From positions 4,154,001 to 4,218,000 of the forward strand of contig NZ_JACCBU010000001.1 in assembly GCF_013407955.1 (NCBI RefSeq): a stretch of 64,000 bases of DNA, given 5' to 3'. Origin of the DNA: Microlunatus parietis. GTDB taxonomy: Bacteria; Actinomycetota; Actinomycetes; Propionibacteriales; Propionibacteriaceae. The notes beneath the pieces were generated by a model. The model searched no databases. It saw nothing but the letters and a program-made list of their open reading frames with translations, and was not told the origin of the DNA. The first letter of the stretch is position 1, and the number at the start of each line of letters is the position of its first letter. Of the stretch, positions 34,193 through 44,344 are shown piece after piece. Position numbers and translations under genes: made by a program.

Positions 34193-35905
34193 ATGTCACG
34201 CCGTGCCCGCTTCACGAAGGGGCTGACCGTGCTTGCCGCGACGGTCGCCTTGGCCCTCGCCGGCTGCAACGCCGGCTCCAACCTCGACCAGGGAAGTTCG
34301 CCCGGGTCATCCTCGTCACCAGGCAGCACCGAACTGCCGGTGATCACGGTCGGTGGCGGCGCCGGCCCGTTCGCGGAGAACTTCAACCCGTTCTCGCCCA
34401 ACGTGATGACGCTGGTGCACGGCGTGATCTACGAGCCGCTGTTCTACTTCAACCAGCTCAAGCCGATCGATCAGGCGCCGATCCCGCTGCTCGGCACCGA
34501 GTACACCTGGAACGACGACGGTACGGTCCTGACGATCAAGGTCCGGACCGGCGTGCAGTGGAGCGACGGCACCCCGATGACGGCGAAGGACGTGGCCTTC
34601 ACGTTCGACCTGATCCAGAAGACCGAGGAGCTCAACACCAGCGGACATTCGCCGAAGTCCAAGCTGATCGACGACAGTACGGTCGAGCTCACCTTCGACC
34701 GGCCGTCCTTCGCCGAGGGCCCGAACGTGCTCGGCCGCACCTACATCGTGCCGGAGCATCTCTGGTCCAAGATCAAGGACCCGGTCACCGAGCCGAACAA
34801 GAAGCCGGTCGGCACCGGCGCGTTCATGATGGACAGCTTCACCCAGCAGTCGTACGCGCTGACTCGGAACCCCGAATACTGGCAGGAGGGCAAGCCTGGC
34901 ATCGGCGGCGTCCGGGTGATCACGCTGTCCGGCAACCAGGCCGCGACCGACAAGTACCTGGCCGGCGAGATCGACTACCAGAGCGCCGCGATCCCGAACC
35001 TTGATCAACTGATCAAGAACAAGCCGGAGCTGACCTACCTCAACACCGGCACCGCGCAGGCCGCGCTGTTCACCTGTGCCAACGCCGAACTCGGCTGCGA
35101 GGGACCGCAGACCGACCCGGCCGTGCGCCGCGCGCTGTATCTCGGGATGGACCGGGAGCAACTGTCCAACCTCGCGTTCTACAAGCTCGGCAAGCCGGTC
35201 TCGCCCGCCTTCGCCCTGCCGGAACGGGACCGTGCGTTCATCGAGCCGAGCATCGCCGACGCCCCCTGGACGGCCGACGTCGCGGCGGCGAAGAAGGCCC
35301 TCGAGGACGCCGGCTACCAGCTGGCCGACGGTGTCTACGCCAAGGACGGCAAGCCGCTCCGGTTGTCGATCAAGGTCGTCTCCGGCTGGACCGACTTCAT
35401 CACCGCGGTGGACACGCTGAAGCAGCAGTTCGCCGCGATCGGCATCGAGATTGTCCCGCAGCAGGTCAGCGTCAACGAGTGGAACAGCGCCAAGTCCACC
35501 GGCAAGTTCCAGCTGGTGATCGACTCGCTGGGCCAGGGGCCGGCGCCGGACCCGTACTACGTCTACAACAACTTCTTCAGCACCGAGGCGACCGACAAGG
35601 TCGGCGGCAACGCGAACCCGTACCGCAACACGTCCCGGTTCTCCGACCCGGCCGTCGACGCGGCGCTGACCCGGGCCGCCGGCAGCAACGACATCGAGAT
35701 CAAGCGCGCTGCCTACTTCGAGATCCAGAAGATCATCTCGGCCGACCTGCCCTACGTGCCGCTGCTGATCGGCTCGACCCTGACCGAGTTCAACACGAGC
35801 AAGGTGACCGGCTTCCCGACCGAGGACAACCTGTACGCGTTCCCGGCGGCCTGGGCGGCGCCGGACAACGCCCAGGTGCTGGTCAACCTGACCCCGGCGC
35901 CCTGA
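34193..35905 (+). CDS. ABC transporter substrate-binding lipoprotein (SBP family 5)
   Basis: A 570-residue Opp/Dpp-type receptor. The signal peptide ends in lipobox ALAGC (Cys near 24). The SBP_bac_5 core is recognisable from VHGVIYEPLFYFN, VQWSDGTPMTAKDVAFTFDL and the C-terminal YVPLLIGSTL. ATG 34193 follows GGGGGAGA. First gene of a five-gene importer operon controlled probably by the divergent ROK regulator. Because of ROK, GMC and sugar-isomerase neighbours an oligosaccharide is a likelier ligand than a peptide (inference). Confidence 0.92.
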   Translation: MSRRARFTKGLTVLAATVALALAGCNAGSNLDQGSSPGSSSSPGSTELPVITVGGGAGPFAENFNPFSPNVMTLVHGVIYEPLFYFNQLKPIDQAPIPLLGTEYTWNDDGTVLTIKVRTGVQWSDGTPMTAKDVAFTFDLIQKTEELNTSGHSPKSKLIDDSTVELTFDRPSFAEGPNVLGRTYIVPEHLWSKIKDPVTEPNKKPVGTGAFMMDSFTQQSYALTRNPEYWQEGKPGIGGVRVITLSGNQAATDKYLAGEIDYQSAAIPNLDQLIKNKPELTYLNTGTAQAALFTCANAELGCEGPQTDPAVRRALYLGMDREQLSNLAFYKLGKPVSPAFALPERDRAFIEPSIADAPWTADVAAAKKALEDAGYQLADGVYAKDGKPLRLSIKVVSGWTDFITAVDTLKQQFAAIGIEIVPQQVSVNEWNSAKSTGKFQLVIDSLGQGPAPDPYYVYNNFFSTEATDKVGGNANPYRNTSRFSDPAVDAALTRAAGSNDIEIKRAAYFEIQKIISADLPYVPLLIGSTLTEFNTSKVTGFPTEDNLYAFPAAWAAPDNAQVLVNLTPAP

Positions 35906-35929
35906 GCCGGGCCGGGAGGGACCCCCGTC

Positions 35930-36916
35930 GTGTACGTGATCAGGAAGCTCGGCTTCTATCTCGTCGCCGCCTGGGCCGCGATCACCCTGAACTTCCTCAT
36001 CCCGCGGGCGTTGCCGGGCAGTCCGGTGGACGCGATGCTGGCCAAGCTGGCGCTCCGCGGGCCGGTCACCGACGAGACCAGGACGTCGATCGAGAAGATG
36101 CTCGGGACCGACACGGACCAGTCGCTCGCGGGCCAGTATCTGGACTACCTGGCGGGCCTGTTCCGCGGTGATCTCGGCGTGAGCGTGACGTTCTTCCCGG
36201 GCCAGGTGTCGCAGGTGATCGTCGACTCGCTGCCGTGGACCCTGTGGCTGGTCGGGCTGTCCACGGTGATCACCTTCGTGCTCGGTGTCGGCATCGGCGC
36301 CGTGGCCGGGTGGCGCCGGGGCACCTGGCTGGACGCGCTGATCCCGTCGACGGCGGTGCTGCAGTCGATCCCGTACTTCTGGCTGGCGTTGATCTTCGTC
36401 TACCTGTTCGCGGTCAACCTCGGCTGGTTCCCGATCAGCGGCGGCTACGACGTCAATCTGGTCCGGCCGGCCTGGGACTACCCGTTCATCGCCAATGCCA
36501 CCTATTACGCCCTGCTGCCGGCGCTGACGATCGTGCTGTCCTCGATCGGCGGTTGGCTGCTCGGCATGCGCAACATGATGGTGTCGACGTTGAGTGAGGA
36601 CTACGTGCTCACGGCGGAGGCCAAGGGGCTGTCCCCGGTCCGGACCATGATCACCTACGCGGCCCGGAACGCCGTCCTGCCGAGCCTGAGCGGGTTCGCG
36701 ATCTCGCTCGGCTTCGTGGTGTCCGGCTCGATCGTGGTGGAGACCGTCTTCAGCTACCCGGGGATCGGCTTCACCATGCTGCAGGCCGTGCAGAACAACG
36801 ACTACGCACTGATGCAGGGCCTGTTCCTGGTGATCACGCTCTCGGTGCTCTGCGCCAATCTTCTGGTCGACCTGATGTACGGGTTCCTCGACCCGCGCAC
36901 CCGGGCCGGGCACTGA
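35930..36916 (+). CDS. ABC transporter permease (OppB/DppB type)
   Basis: A 328-residue permease with six hydrophobic spans. The start (YVIRKLGFYLVAAWAAITLN) and PRALPGSPVD are typical of the group, and the EAA-type loop reads DYVLTAEAKGLSPVRTMITY near 220-240. GTG 35930 follows GGGAGGG. It lies 24 bp after the receptor gene and 11 bp before the second permease. Confidence 0.93.
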   Translation: MYVIRKLGFYLVAAWAAITLNFLIPRALPGSPVDAMLAKLALRGPVTDETRTSIEKMLGTDTDQSLAGQYLDYLAGLFRGDLGVSVTFFPGQVSQVIVDSLPWTLWLVGLSTVITFVLGVGIGAVAGWRRGTWLDALIPSTAVLQSIPYFWLALIFVYLFAVNLGWFPISGGYDVNLVRPAWDYPFIANATYYALLPALTIVLSSIGGWLLGMRNMMVSTLSEDYVLTAEAKGLSPVRTMITYAARNAVLPSLSGFAISLGFVVSGSIVVETVFSYPGIGFTMLQAVQNNDYALMQGLFLVITLSVLCANLLVDLMYGFLDPRTRAGH

Positions 36917-36927
36917 CGGGGAGGGTC

Positions 36928-37802
36928 ATGTTCCGCAGCTACCTCAACCGCAAGTCGGTCGTCGGCTTCGCGGTCGTCGTGTTGATCTTCCTGTTCGGCA
37001 TCGTCGGGCCGTTCTTCGTCCAGGACCCGCTGGCGATCGACAACCTGGGCATGGCGCCGCCGAGCCCGCAGCACCTGCTCGGCACCACGCAGACCGGTCA
37101 GGACGTCTTCGCGCAGCTGGCGTACGCCACCCGCGGGTCCTTGATCATCGGCCTGCTGGTGGGCGCGATGGCCCTCTTCCTCTCCTTCCTGTTCGGCGTC
37201 CTGGGCGGCTATGCCGGCGGCTGGCTGGACGAGGTGTTCTCGCTGTTCACCAACGTGGTGCTGATCCTGCCCGGCCTGCCGTTGATGATCGTCATCGGTT
37301 CGTACGTGCAGCAGAAGGGGATCCTGCTGATCTCGCTCGTCCTCGCGGTCACCTCCTGGGCGGCCAACGCCCGGGTGCTCCGGGCCCAGACGTTGTCGCT
37401 GCGCAACCGCGACTACGTGCTGGCCGCGCGGGTGGCCGGCGAGAACCCGGTCCGGATCATCACGGTGGAGATCCTGCCCAACCTGCTGCCGGTGATGTCG
37501 TCCAGCTTCGTCTTCGCGATGATCTGGGCCATCCTCGGCGAAGCCGGGCTGGCCTTCATCGGGCTCGGTGTGGTGGGCACCCAGACCTGGGGTTCGATGC
37601 TCGCGTACGCGCAGAACGGGCAGGCCCTGACGCTCGGCGGTTGGTGGTGGTTCGGCCCGCCCGGTGCCATGATCGCGCTGCTGGGCATGGGTCTTGCCTT
37701 GATCAACTTCGCCATCGACGAGGTGATCAATCCCCGGCTGCGGACCCAGCACCTGCACCGGGCCAAGAAGTTGATCAAGTCGAGCCGGCGGGAGGTGGTG
37801 GC

Positions 37803-37806
<4 letters not shown>
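36928..37806 (+). CDS. ABC transporter permease (OppC/DppC type)
   Basis: A 292-residue permease. The N-terminal segment (FRSYLNRKSVVGFAVVVLIF) is the OppC-type first helix, and RNRDYVLAARVAGENPVRII followed by EILPNLLP is the EAA loop that contacts the ATPases. The C-terminal GLALINFAIDEVINPRLR is standard. Its stop overlaps the first ATPase gene (ATGA). It forms the membrane heterodimer with the upstream permease. Confidence 0.93.
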
Positions 37807-38656
<850 letters not shown>

Positions 38657-38660
<4 letters not shown>

Positions 38661-39520
38661 CCGTGATCAAGGAACAGTCCGGTGTGCTCTCGGTACGGGA
38701 ACTGGGCAAGGACTACCGGCTGCGCGACGGGCTGCGGGTCAGCACCCTGCGCGCCGTCCAGGACGTCTCGTTCGACCTGAACCGGGGCCGGACCGTCGCG
38801 CTGGTCGGGCAGTCCGGGTCGGGCAAGTCGACGGTGGCCCGGATGATCGCGCAACTGGAACGGCCGACCCGGGGCGAGATCCTGCTCAGCGACCGGCCGG
38901 TCGGTCGGCGCGGCGCGGCCCTGCGGACGTATCGGGCCGAGGTGCAGATGGTGTTCCAGGACCCGTTCGCGTCCTTGAACCCGTTCCACACCATCGGGCA
39001 TCACCTGGAACGTCCGCTGATGATCAGCGGCCGGGTGCGGTCGAGGGCGGCGGTGCGCCCGGCCGTGCTGGAGCTCCTGGAGCGGGTCAATCTGACGCCG
39101 GCCGAGACGTTCGTCGACCGCCGGCCGCATGAACTGAGCGGCGGGCAGCGGCAGCGGGTCGCGATCGCCCGGGCGCTGGCGCCGAGGCCGAAGGTGCTGA
39201 TCGCCGACGAGCCGGTCTCGATGCTGGACGTGTCCATCCGGCTCGGCGTACTCAATCTGCTGGCCAAGCTGCAGCAGGAGGAGCGGCTGGCGATGCTCTA
39301 CATCACGCACGACCTGGCGACCGCCCGGCACTTCTCCGACGAGATCCTGGTCATGTATCGCGGTGAGGTGGTCGAGCGCGGCCCGGCCGACGAGGTGATC
39401 TTGAACCCGCAGGCGGAGTTCACCCGGGCGCTGCGGAACGCCTCGCCGGAGCCGGCGACCAGCAGCCGGTTCCTGGCCGAGGCCGCGCGGCGGGGCGTAC
39501 CGATGCCGAATCACACGTGA
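38657..39520 (+). CDS. ABC transporter ATPase (OppF/DppF type)
   Basis: A 287-residue ATPase pairing with the upstream one. Walker A GQSGSGKST at 51-59, Q-loop VFQDPFASLNPF, signature LSGGQRQRVAIARALAP, Walker B VLIADEPVSMLD and THDLATARHF are present. ATG 38657 overlaps the preceding stop. Last gene of the importer proper; the LacI-like gene follows after 45 bp. Confidence 0.93.
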
Positions 39521-39565
39521 TAGGCAGGGTCCGATCGCGGCCTGGCCGCGGAGCGGATACACACT

Positions 39566-40387
39566 ATGACTGTGCCGACTTTCGGGATGACCGTGCAGCG
39601 ACGTGGCTGGACTCCGCGCAGCGAGCACTTCTACAACCGGTTGCTGGTCGGCCTGGAGGAGGAGCTGCTCCGGCAGGGCCACGCCATGATCGTCAAGCTG
39701 GTGGCCGACCGGGACGAGGAACGCGCCACGTTCGTCCGGTGGGCCGAGACCGGTCCGGTCGATGCCGTGGTGTGCAAGGACATCACCCTCGACGAGGGGA
39801 TCGAGGACGAACTGCACCGGCTCGGTCTGCGGTACGCGGTGCTCGGCGACTCACACCAGCCGATCGCCGCGAACGCCGTCCTGGTCGACAACGCCGGGGC
39901 CCTGCGCGCGGTGCTTGATCATCTGCGAGCGGCCGGGCATCGGCGAATCGACTGGCTCACCGGGCCGCCGTCCCAATGGCAGACCCACAGTCGACAGCTG
40001 GCCTTCGCCGAGTACGTCGAGGCTGGGCTGATCGACGGCGTCATGAGCCCGGCCGAGTACGACGAGGATCGCTGTCGCGACCTGGTGCGGGCGGCGATGA
40101 AGCGGGAACGGCCGCCGACGGCCTTCGTCCTGGACGGCGGCCACCTGGCGACGGTCAGCCTCGAGGTGCTACGCCGCCTCGGCCACTCGGTGCCGGGCGA
40201 CGTGTCCCTGGTCTCCTGGGACGACTCGCTGGCCTGCCTGCGCGCCGATCCTCCGGTATCCGCCCTCGACCACCACGTCGAGGACCTCGGCCGCGGCCTG
40301 GCCCGCTGCCTGGTCGACGCGCTGGCCGGTCGGGAACGGCGTGAGGTCGGCCCGACCCCCAATCTGGTCCTGCGCTCCTCAACCTGA
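39566..40387 (+). CDS. LacI-like ligand-binding protein lacking the HTH domain
   Basis: A 273-residue protein equal to the effector-binding part of LacI/GalR regulators (Peripla_BP_3 fold): it starts at TVPTFGMTVQRRGWTPRSEHFYNRL, has HLRAAGHRRIDWLTGP and DVSLVSWDD near 220 and ALDHHVEDLGRGLARC at the end. The normal 55-60-residue helix-turn-helix and hinge are absent and cannot be encoded in the 45 bp between it and the ATPase gene. It also has no signal peptide, so it is a cytosolic sugar-sensing protein or a decayed regulator. Confidence 0.8.
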   Translation: MTVPTFGMTVQRRGWTPRSEHFYNRLLVGLEEELLRQGHAMIVKLVADRDEERATFVRWAETGPVDAVVCKDITLDEGIEDELHRLGLRYAVLGDSHQPIAANAVLVDNAGALRAVLDHLRAAGHRRIDWLTGPPSQWQTHSRQLAFAEYVEAGLIDGVMSPAEYDEDRCRDLVRAAMKRERPPTAFVLDGGHLATVSLEVLRRLGHSVPGDVSLVSWDDSLACLRADPPVSALDHHVEDLGRGLARCLVDALAGRERREVGPTPNLVLRSST

Positions 40388-40397
40388 CCAGCAACGT

Positions 40398-40458
40398 GCC
40401 AAGCCAGGACGTGCCCTGAGCCTGTCGAAGGGCCAAGCCAGACCGTGCCCTGAGCCTG
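40398..40458 (+). repeat. Duplicated repeat unit with dispersed CCCTGAGCCTG core
   Basis: Two direct copies 34 bp apart (40398-40424 and 40432-40458) share 25 of 27 bases, each ending in GTGCCCTGAGCCTG. The first is complete (through GTCGAAGGGC, 40413-40433); the second is cut off at 40458 by the adjoining palindromic element. Confidence 0.75.
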
Positions 40459-40459
40459 A

Positions 40460-40537
40460 TGTCGCGATTTCTCTTGGCATCGACCGCAACCGCTCCGTGC
40501 AACGTTGCATTCTCCGATGCGAAGAGAAATCGCGACA
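40460..40537. repeat. 78-bp palindromic element
   Basis: Arms TGTCGCGATTTCTCTT...GGCATCG (40460-40482) and CGATGC...GAAGAGAAATCGCGACA (40515-40537) pair over 23 bp with one mismatch; the interior contains the 12-bp palindrome TGCAACGTTGCA. It lies in a 366-bp gene-free gap (40388-40753) and abuts a truncated copy of the dispersed repeat, suggesting insertion of a small mobile element. The rest of the gap shows nothing recognisable. Confidence 0.7.
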
Positions 40538-40753
40538 CTCCGGCCCGGCCGTGCGCGCACCTCGACCCTCACAGCCCGCGCGCCCGTTGCGTCACGACAG
40601 CAGCCCCTGCATCACCGAGCGGACTGCTTGACCGGGAAACGTCGCCGGAATCGAGGTCAGATCGTCCGCTCGGCGAGTTGCGCGCCCGCACGTGGCCGCG
40701 ACAAGCCGCGACTCCGGCCCAGCCGCTTCGGTTGGGGTTCGGTGGATTCGGGC

Positions 40754-42253
40754 TCAGCGAGCGTTCGGGCTTGGCCCCTTCGGCAGCGTGACGGTGAACT
40801 CGGTCAGGCCGGGGCGGCTGGCGACCGAGACGGTGCCGTGGTGGGCCTCGACGACGGCGGCGACGATGGCCAGGCCGAGGCCGGTGCTGGCGCCCTTCGC
40901 GGCGCCGGCGGCGCGGGCCCGGCTGGCCTCGGCGCGGGTGAAGCGTTCGAAGACGTGGTCGACGATGTCCGGCGGGACGCCCGGTCCGTCGTCCCGGACC
41001 ATGATCGTGATCTTGTCGTCGGCTTCGGTGAGCCGGGTCAGCACGGTGCTGCCGGCCGGGGTGTGGGTACGGGCGTTGGCGAGCAGGTTGACCAGGACCT
41101 GGTGCACCCGGTGATGATCAACTTCTGCCTGGACGGGCTCGGGCGGCAGGTCGAGCTCCCACTGATGATCAGGGCCGGCCACCCGGGCGTCGCTGACCGC
41201 GTTGATCACCAGCTCGGACAGATCGGTGGGCTTGAGATCGAGCTCGGGCCGGTCGTCCAGCCGGGCGAGCAGCAGCAGATCTTCCACCAGCACGGACATC
41301 CGGCCGGCTTCGGCGTCGATCCGGTCCAGGGCGTAGGAGGTGTCCGGCTCGAGTTGATCACGGTCGCGCCGGGTCAGCTCAGCGTAGCCGCGGATCGCCG
41401 CCAGCGGGTTGCGTAACTCGTGGGAGGCGTCCGCAACGAACCGGCGCACCCTGGTCTCGCTGGCCTGCCGGGCGGCGAGGGCGCCGTCGACGTTAGCCAG
41501 CAGGTGGTTCAGCGCCTGCCCGACCCGGCCCACCTCGGACGTGGGATCGGCATCAGCGTCCGAGACCCGTACCTCAACGGCGACATCACCGCGATCCAGC
41601 CGGAACTGGGACACTTGCTGAGCAACACCTGCCACACGGTTCAACGGACGCAGGCTGCGCTCGATCAGGGGACGTGCAACAAGGAAGGCTCCCCCAGTGG
41701 CCAACAGTGCGAGGCCAGCCTCGACGATGATCAGCTGAGCCAGCGTAGAGTCCACCTCGTCCGCCGGAACGCCGACAACCAGGGTGCCTCGGCCGCCGGG
41801 CACGATCGTCACCTCGAGCCCGACAATCCGGTAGCTGCCGAACTTCGGCACTGTCACCGACCGGGGTGGGCCGGCAGGGATTCCACTCAGAGCGTCCCCG
41901 ATCTGCGCGGAAAGCCGGTGGGTCTTGCGACCGGACAGCACCTGGCCATCGACAAATGCGCCGTCCTGATCCAGCACCACATACATGGTGCCGTCCGGCT
42001 GCCCACCCGGATCGCCCAGCGAGTTGCTCGGGCCAGGACGCAGCATCCCGGCCACGTCCCGCAATTGCTCGTCCAACGTGCCCAGCAGCAGCTGTCGCGT
42101 TGCGAGGGTCGTGATCACGCCCAGCGCGATCGCTACGCCGGCCACGAGTGCCACGACACGCAGGACGAGCCGCCGTCCGAGGGTGCCCCGGGCGAACGGT
42201 CCCGGCCCCTGATGGGGACCGGGCGGTTCCGCAGTCTTGATCATGTCGGCCAT
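40754..42253 (-). CDS. Sensor histidine kinase (HAMP-HisKA-HATPase)
   Basis: A 499-residue two-component kinase. A first membrane helix near 30-55, a periplasmic domain to about 175 and a second helix lead into HAMP. FVADASHELRNPLAAI holds the phosphoacceptor His; NLLANARTHTP (N box), DDGPGVP and STGLGLAIV are the ATP-binding boxes. ATG 42253 is the most plausible start; ATG 42244 and TTG 42262 are alternatives. Its start lies 11 bp after the response-regulator stop. It resembles the TrcS/MprB-like group. Confidence 0.9.
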   Translation of the reverse strand: MADMIKTAEPPGPHQGPGPFARGTLGRRLVLRVVALVAGVAIALGVITTLATRQLLLGTLDEQLRDVAGMLRPGPSNSLGDPGGQPDGTMYVVLDQDGAFVDGQVLSGRKTHRLSAQIGDALSGIPAGPPRSVTVPKFGSYRIVGLEVTIVPGGRGTLVVGVPADEVDSTLAQLIIVEAGLALLATGGAFLVARPLIERSLRPLNRVAGVAQQVSQFRLDRGDVAVEVRVSDADADPTSEVGRVGQALNHLLANVDGALAARQASETRVRRFVADASHELRNPLAAIRGYAELTRRDRDQLEPDTSYALDRIDAEAGRMSVLVEDLLLLARLDDRPELDLKPTDLSELVINAVSDARVAGPDHQWELDLPPEPVQAEVDHHRVHQVLVNLLANARTHTPAGSTVLTRLTEADDKITIMVRDDGPGVPPDIVDHVFERFTRAEASRARAAGAAKGASTGLGLAIVAAVVEAHHGTVSVASRPGLTEFTVTLPKGPSPNAR

Positions 42254-42263
42254 GATCAACAAG

Positions 42264-43001
42264 TCATGACGTTGCTGGTCGCAGCACGTACCCGGCGCCG
42301 CGCATGGTGTGGATCATCGGGTCCCGGTTGGCATCGATCTTCTTCCGCAGGTAGGAGATGTAGAGCTCGACCACGTTCGCCTGGCCGCCGAAGTCATAGT
42401 TCCAGACCCGGTCCAGGATCTGCGCCTTGCTGAGCACCCGGCGCGGATTGCGCATCAGGTACCGCAGCAGCTCGAACTCGGTGGCCGTCAGATGGATCGC
42501 GTCGCCGCCCCGGGTCACCTCGTGGCTGTCCTCGTCCAGGGTCAGGTCGCCGACCACGAGCAGCGAGTCGTTCCGGGACTGGGCGGCGCCGGACCGGCGC
42601 AGCAGCCCACGCAGCCGGGCGATCACCTCCTCCAGGCTGAACGGCTTCGTCACGTAGTCGTCACCGCCGGCCGTCAGCCCGCTGATCCGGTCGTTCACGG
42701 CGTCCTTCGCGGTCAGGAAGATCACCGGCACGTCCGGCAGGTCGGTACGGATCCGGCGCATCACCTCCAGCCCGTCGAAGTCGGGCAGCATGATGTCCAG
42801 CACGATCGCGTCCGGCCTGGTCTCCCGGGCGACGCGGACCGCCTCCGACCCGGACGCGGCCGTGGCGACCTGCCAGCCCTCGTACCGCATGGCCATGGAG
42901 AGCAGTTCGGTCAGGCTGGGTTCGTCGTCGACGGCAAGGATCCGGATCGGCGATCCGTCGGCGTGGACCAGTGCCTCACGCCCGGTATCGGTAGCTGCCA
43001 T
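42264..43001 (-). CDS. OmpR/PhoB-family response regulator
   Basis: A 245-residue regulator. The receiver domain has Asp25/Asp26 (AVDDEP), phosphoacceptor Asp69 (IVLDIMLPDFDG) and Lys in VTKPFS. The C-terminal winged helix includes LTATEFELLRYLMRNPRRVL and VELYISYLRKKID. ATG 43001 is used; upstream frame is non-coding. It forms a two-gene operon with the kinase downstream. It is upstream of no obvious target; the DoxX gene ends 66 bp before it on the same strand. Confidence 0.92.
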   Translation of the reverse strand: MAATDTGREALVHADGSPIRILAVDDEPSLTELLSMAMRYEGWQVATAASGSEAVRVARETRPDAIVLDIMLPDFDGLEVMRRIRTDLPDVPVIFLTAKDAVNDRISGLTAGGDDYVTKPFSLEEVIARLRGLLRRSGAAQSRNDSLLVVGDLTLDEDSHEVTRGGDAIHLTATEFELLRYLMRNPRRVLSKAQILDRVWNYDFGGQANVVELYISYLRKKIDANRDPMIHTMRGAGYVLRPATS

Positions 43002-43066
43002 GCGCTCAAGCGTTGCACGGCAGACCGAGTGCCAGCTATGTCCGACCTGTGGGAAACCTGTGTGGC

Positions 43067-43567
43067 TCAGCCCAGCGGCTGGGTGTCGTCGTAGTCGTAC
43101 TGCTGCTGTTGCTGCTCGGGTTCCTCCACCTTCTCCCGCCGGAACAGCCGGTCGATCGAGGCCCGGCCGGCCCCGAAGACGAGGAAGATCAGCGCCAGCA
43201 GGCCGAGCGTGAGATTGTTCATCATCCGCTCCGAGACCGAGAACTCGGGCACGTTGGCGGCCAGGAACTGATAGCCGTACCAGTTGGTGTAGCAGATGAT
43301 CAGCACCTGCTGGGCGAGCACCGCGGCCGCGACCAGCGGAGTCAGGGCGCCGACGATCAGGAACAGCCCGCCGACCAGCTCGAGGATGATCGTGCCCCAG
43401 ACGACCACCTGCGGATAGGGCGTGCTGAACTGTGCCAGGTAGTCGATCTGGCTCTGCGGCCCGACCACCTGCCAGCGCCGCCAGCCGTGCACGATCAGGA
43501 TCGCGCCGAGGCCGATCCGGGTGATCAACAAGACGATGTCGCGCAACACCTGCAGGGTCTTGGCCAT
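43067..43567 (-). CDS. DoxX-family membrane protein
   Basis: A 166-residue protein with four hydrophobic helices and the DoxX features GLGAILIVHGWRRW near the N-terminus and LELVGGLFLIVGALTPLVA in the middle. The tail is unusual: a Gln/Tyr/Asp-rich stretch EEPEQQQQQYDYDD. DoxX proteins are linked to redox balance in the actinomycete membrane. ATG 43567 has GGAG 9 bp upstream. It may be co-transcribed with the response-regulator operon. Confidence 0.85.
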   Translation of the reverse strand: MAKTLQVLRDIVLLITRIGLGAILIVHGWRRWQVVGPQSQIDYLAQFSTPYPQVVVWGTIILELVGGLFLIVGALTPLVAAAVLAQQVLIICYTNWYGYQFLAANVPEFSVSERMMNNLTLGLLALIFLVFGAGRASIDRLFRREKVEEPEQQQQQYDYDDTQPLG

Positions 43568-43699
43568 GACTGAGCTCCGTTCGCGTGAACTCCCTCCCGC
43601 AGACCTTAGTGACTTGGTACGCGATGCAGGTCACGACCGGGCCACAGATCACGGATTGGCCCTGGCCCGGGCCGCGCGCGTGAGGCTTGACTCGAGCTC

Positions 43700-44344
43700 A
43701 TGATCACTGTTGCCGCCGTCCTCGGCGTGACCGTCGTCGCGCTCGGACTGGTCCTCACGCCGGGCCCGAACATGATCTATCTCGTCTCCCGCAGCGTCAC
43801 CCAGGGCCGCCGCGCCGGGCTGCTCTCGCTGGCCGGGGTGGCGGCCGGGTTCGCGGTCTATCTGACCGCGGCGACCCTCGGCCTGGCGGCCGTGTTCGCT
43901 GTCGTACCGCAGCTGTATCTGGTGCTGAAGCTCGGCGGCGCCGCCTATCTGGGCTACCTGGCCTGGACCGCGTTCCGGCCGGGCGGGCGGTCGGTCTTCC
44001 AGCCGAGCGAGCTGCCCGCCGACCCGCCGCGCCGGCTGTTCCTGATGGGCCTGGTGACCAATCTGCTCAACCCCAAGATCGCGATCCTCTACCTCGCGGT
44101 GATCCCGCAGTTCATCGATCCGGCCGGCGGCCCGCTCTGGCTGCAGAGCCTCGCGCTGGGTGGGATCCAGGTGGCGATCGCGGTCACCGTGAACGGGCTG
44201 ATCGTGCTCGCCGCCGGTTCGATCGCGGGCTTCCTCGGCCGGCGGCCGACCTGGCTGCGGCTGCAGCGCTATCTGATGGGTACGGTGCTCGGCCTGCTGG
44301 CCGTGAAGCTGCTCACCGACAAGGTCCGCCCGGTCACTCCGTGA
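43700..44344 (+). CDS. LysE/RhtB-family amino-acid exporter
   Basis: A 214-residue exporter with about six hydrophobic helices. The N-terminal GLVLTPGPNMIYLVSRSVTQ and GLVTNLLNPKIAILYLAVIP are the conserved motifs of the RhtB group. ATG 43700 lies within TCATGATCAC, one of the TGATCA sites. Its last 11 bp overlap the 3' end of the next gene on the opposite strand. Substrate probably an amino acid or analogue. Confidence 0.9.
   Translation: MITVAAVLGVTVVALGLVLTPGPNMIYLVSRSVTQGRRAGLLSLAGVAAGFAVYLTAATLGLAAVFAVVPQLYLVLKLGGAAYLGYLAWTAFRPGGRSVFQPSELPADPPRRLFLMGLVTNLLNPKIAILYLAVIPQFIDPAGGPLWLQSLALGGIQVAIAVTVNGLIVLAAGSIAGFLGRRPTWLRLQRYLMGTVLGLLAVKLLTDKVRPVTP

Noticed and set aside
40388..40753. Small ORFs on both strands in the gap after the LacI-like gene
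   Set aside because: They read through a palindromic element and dispersed repeats, giving mirror-image peptides; no coding evidence.
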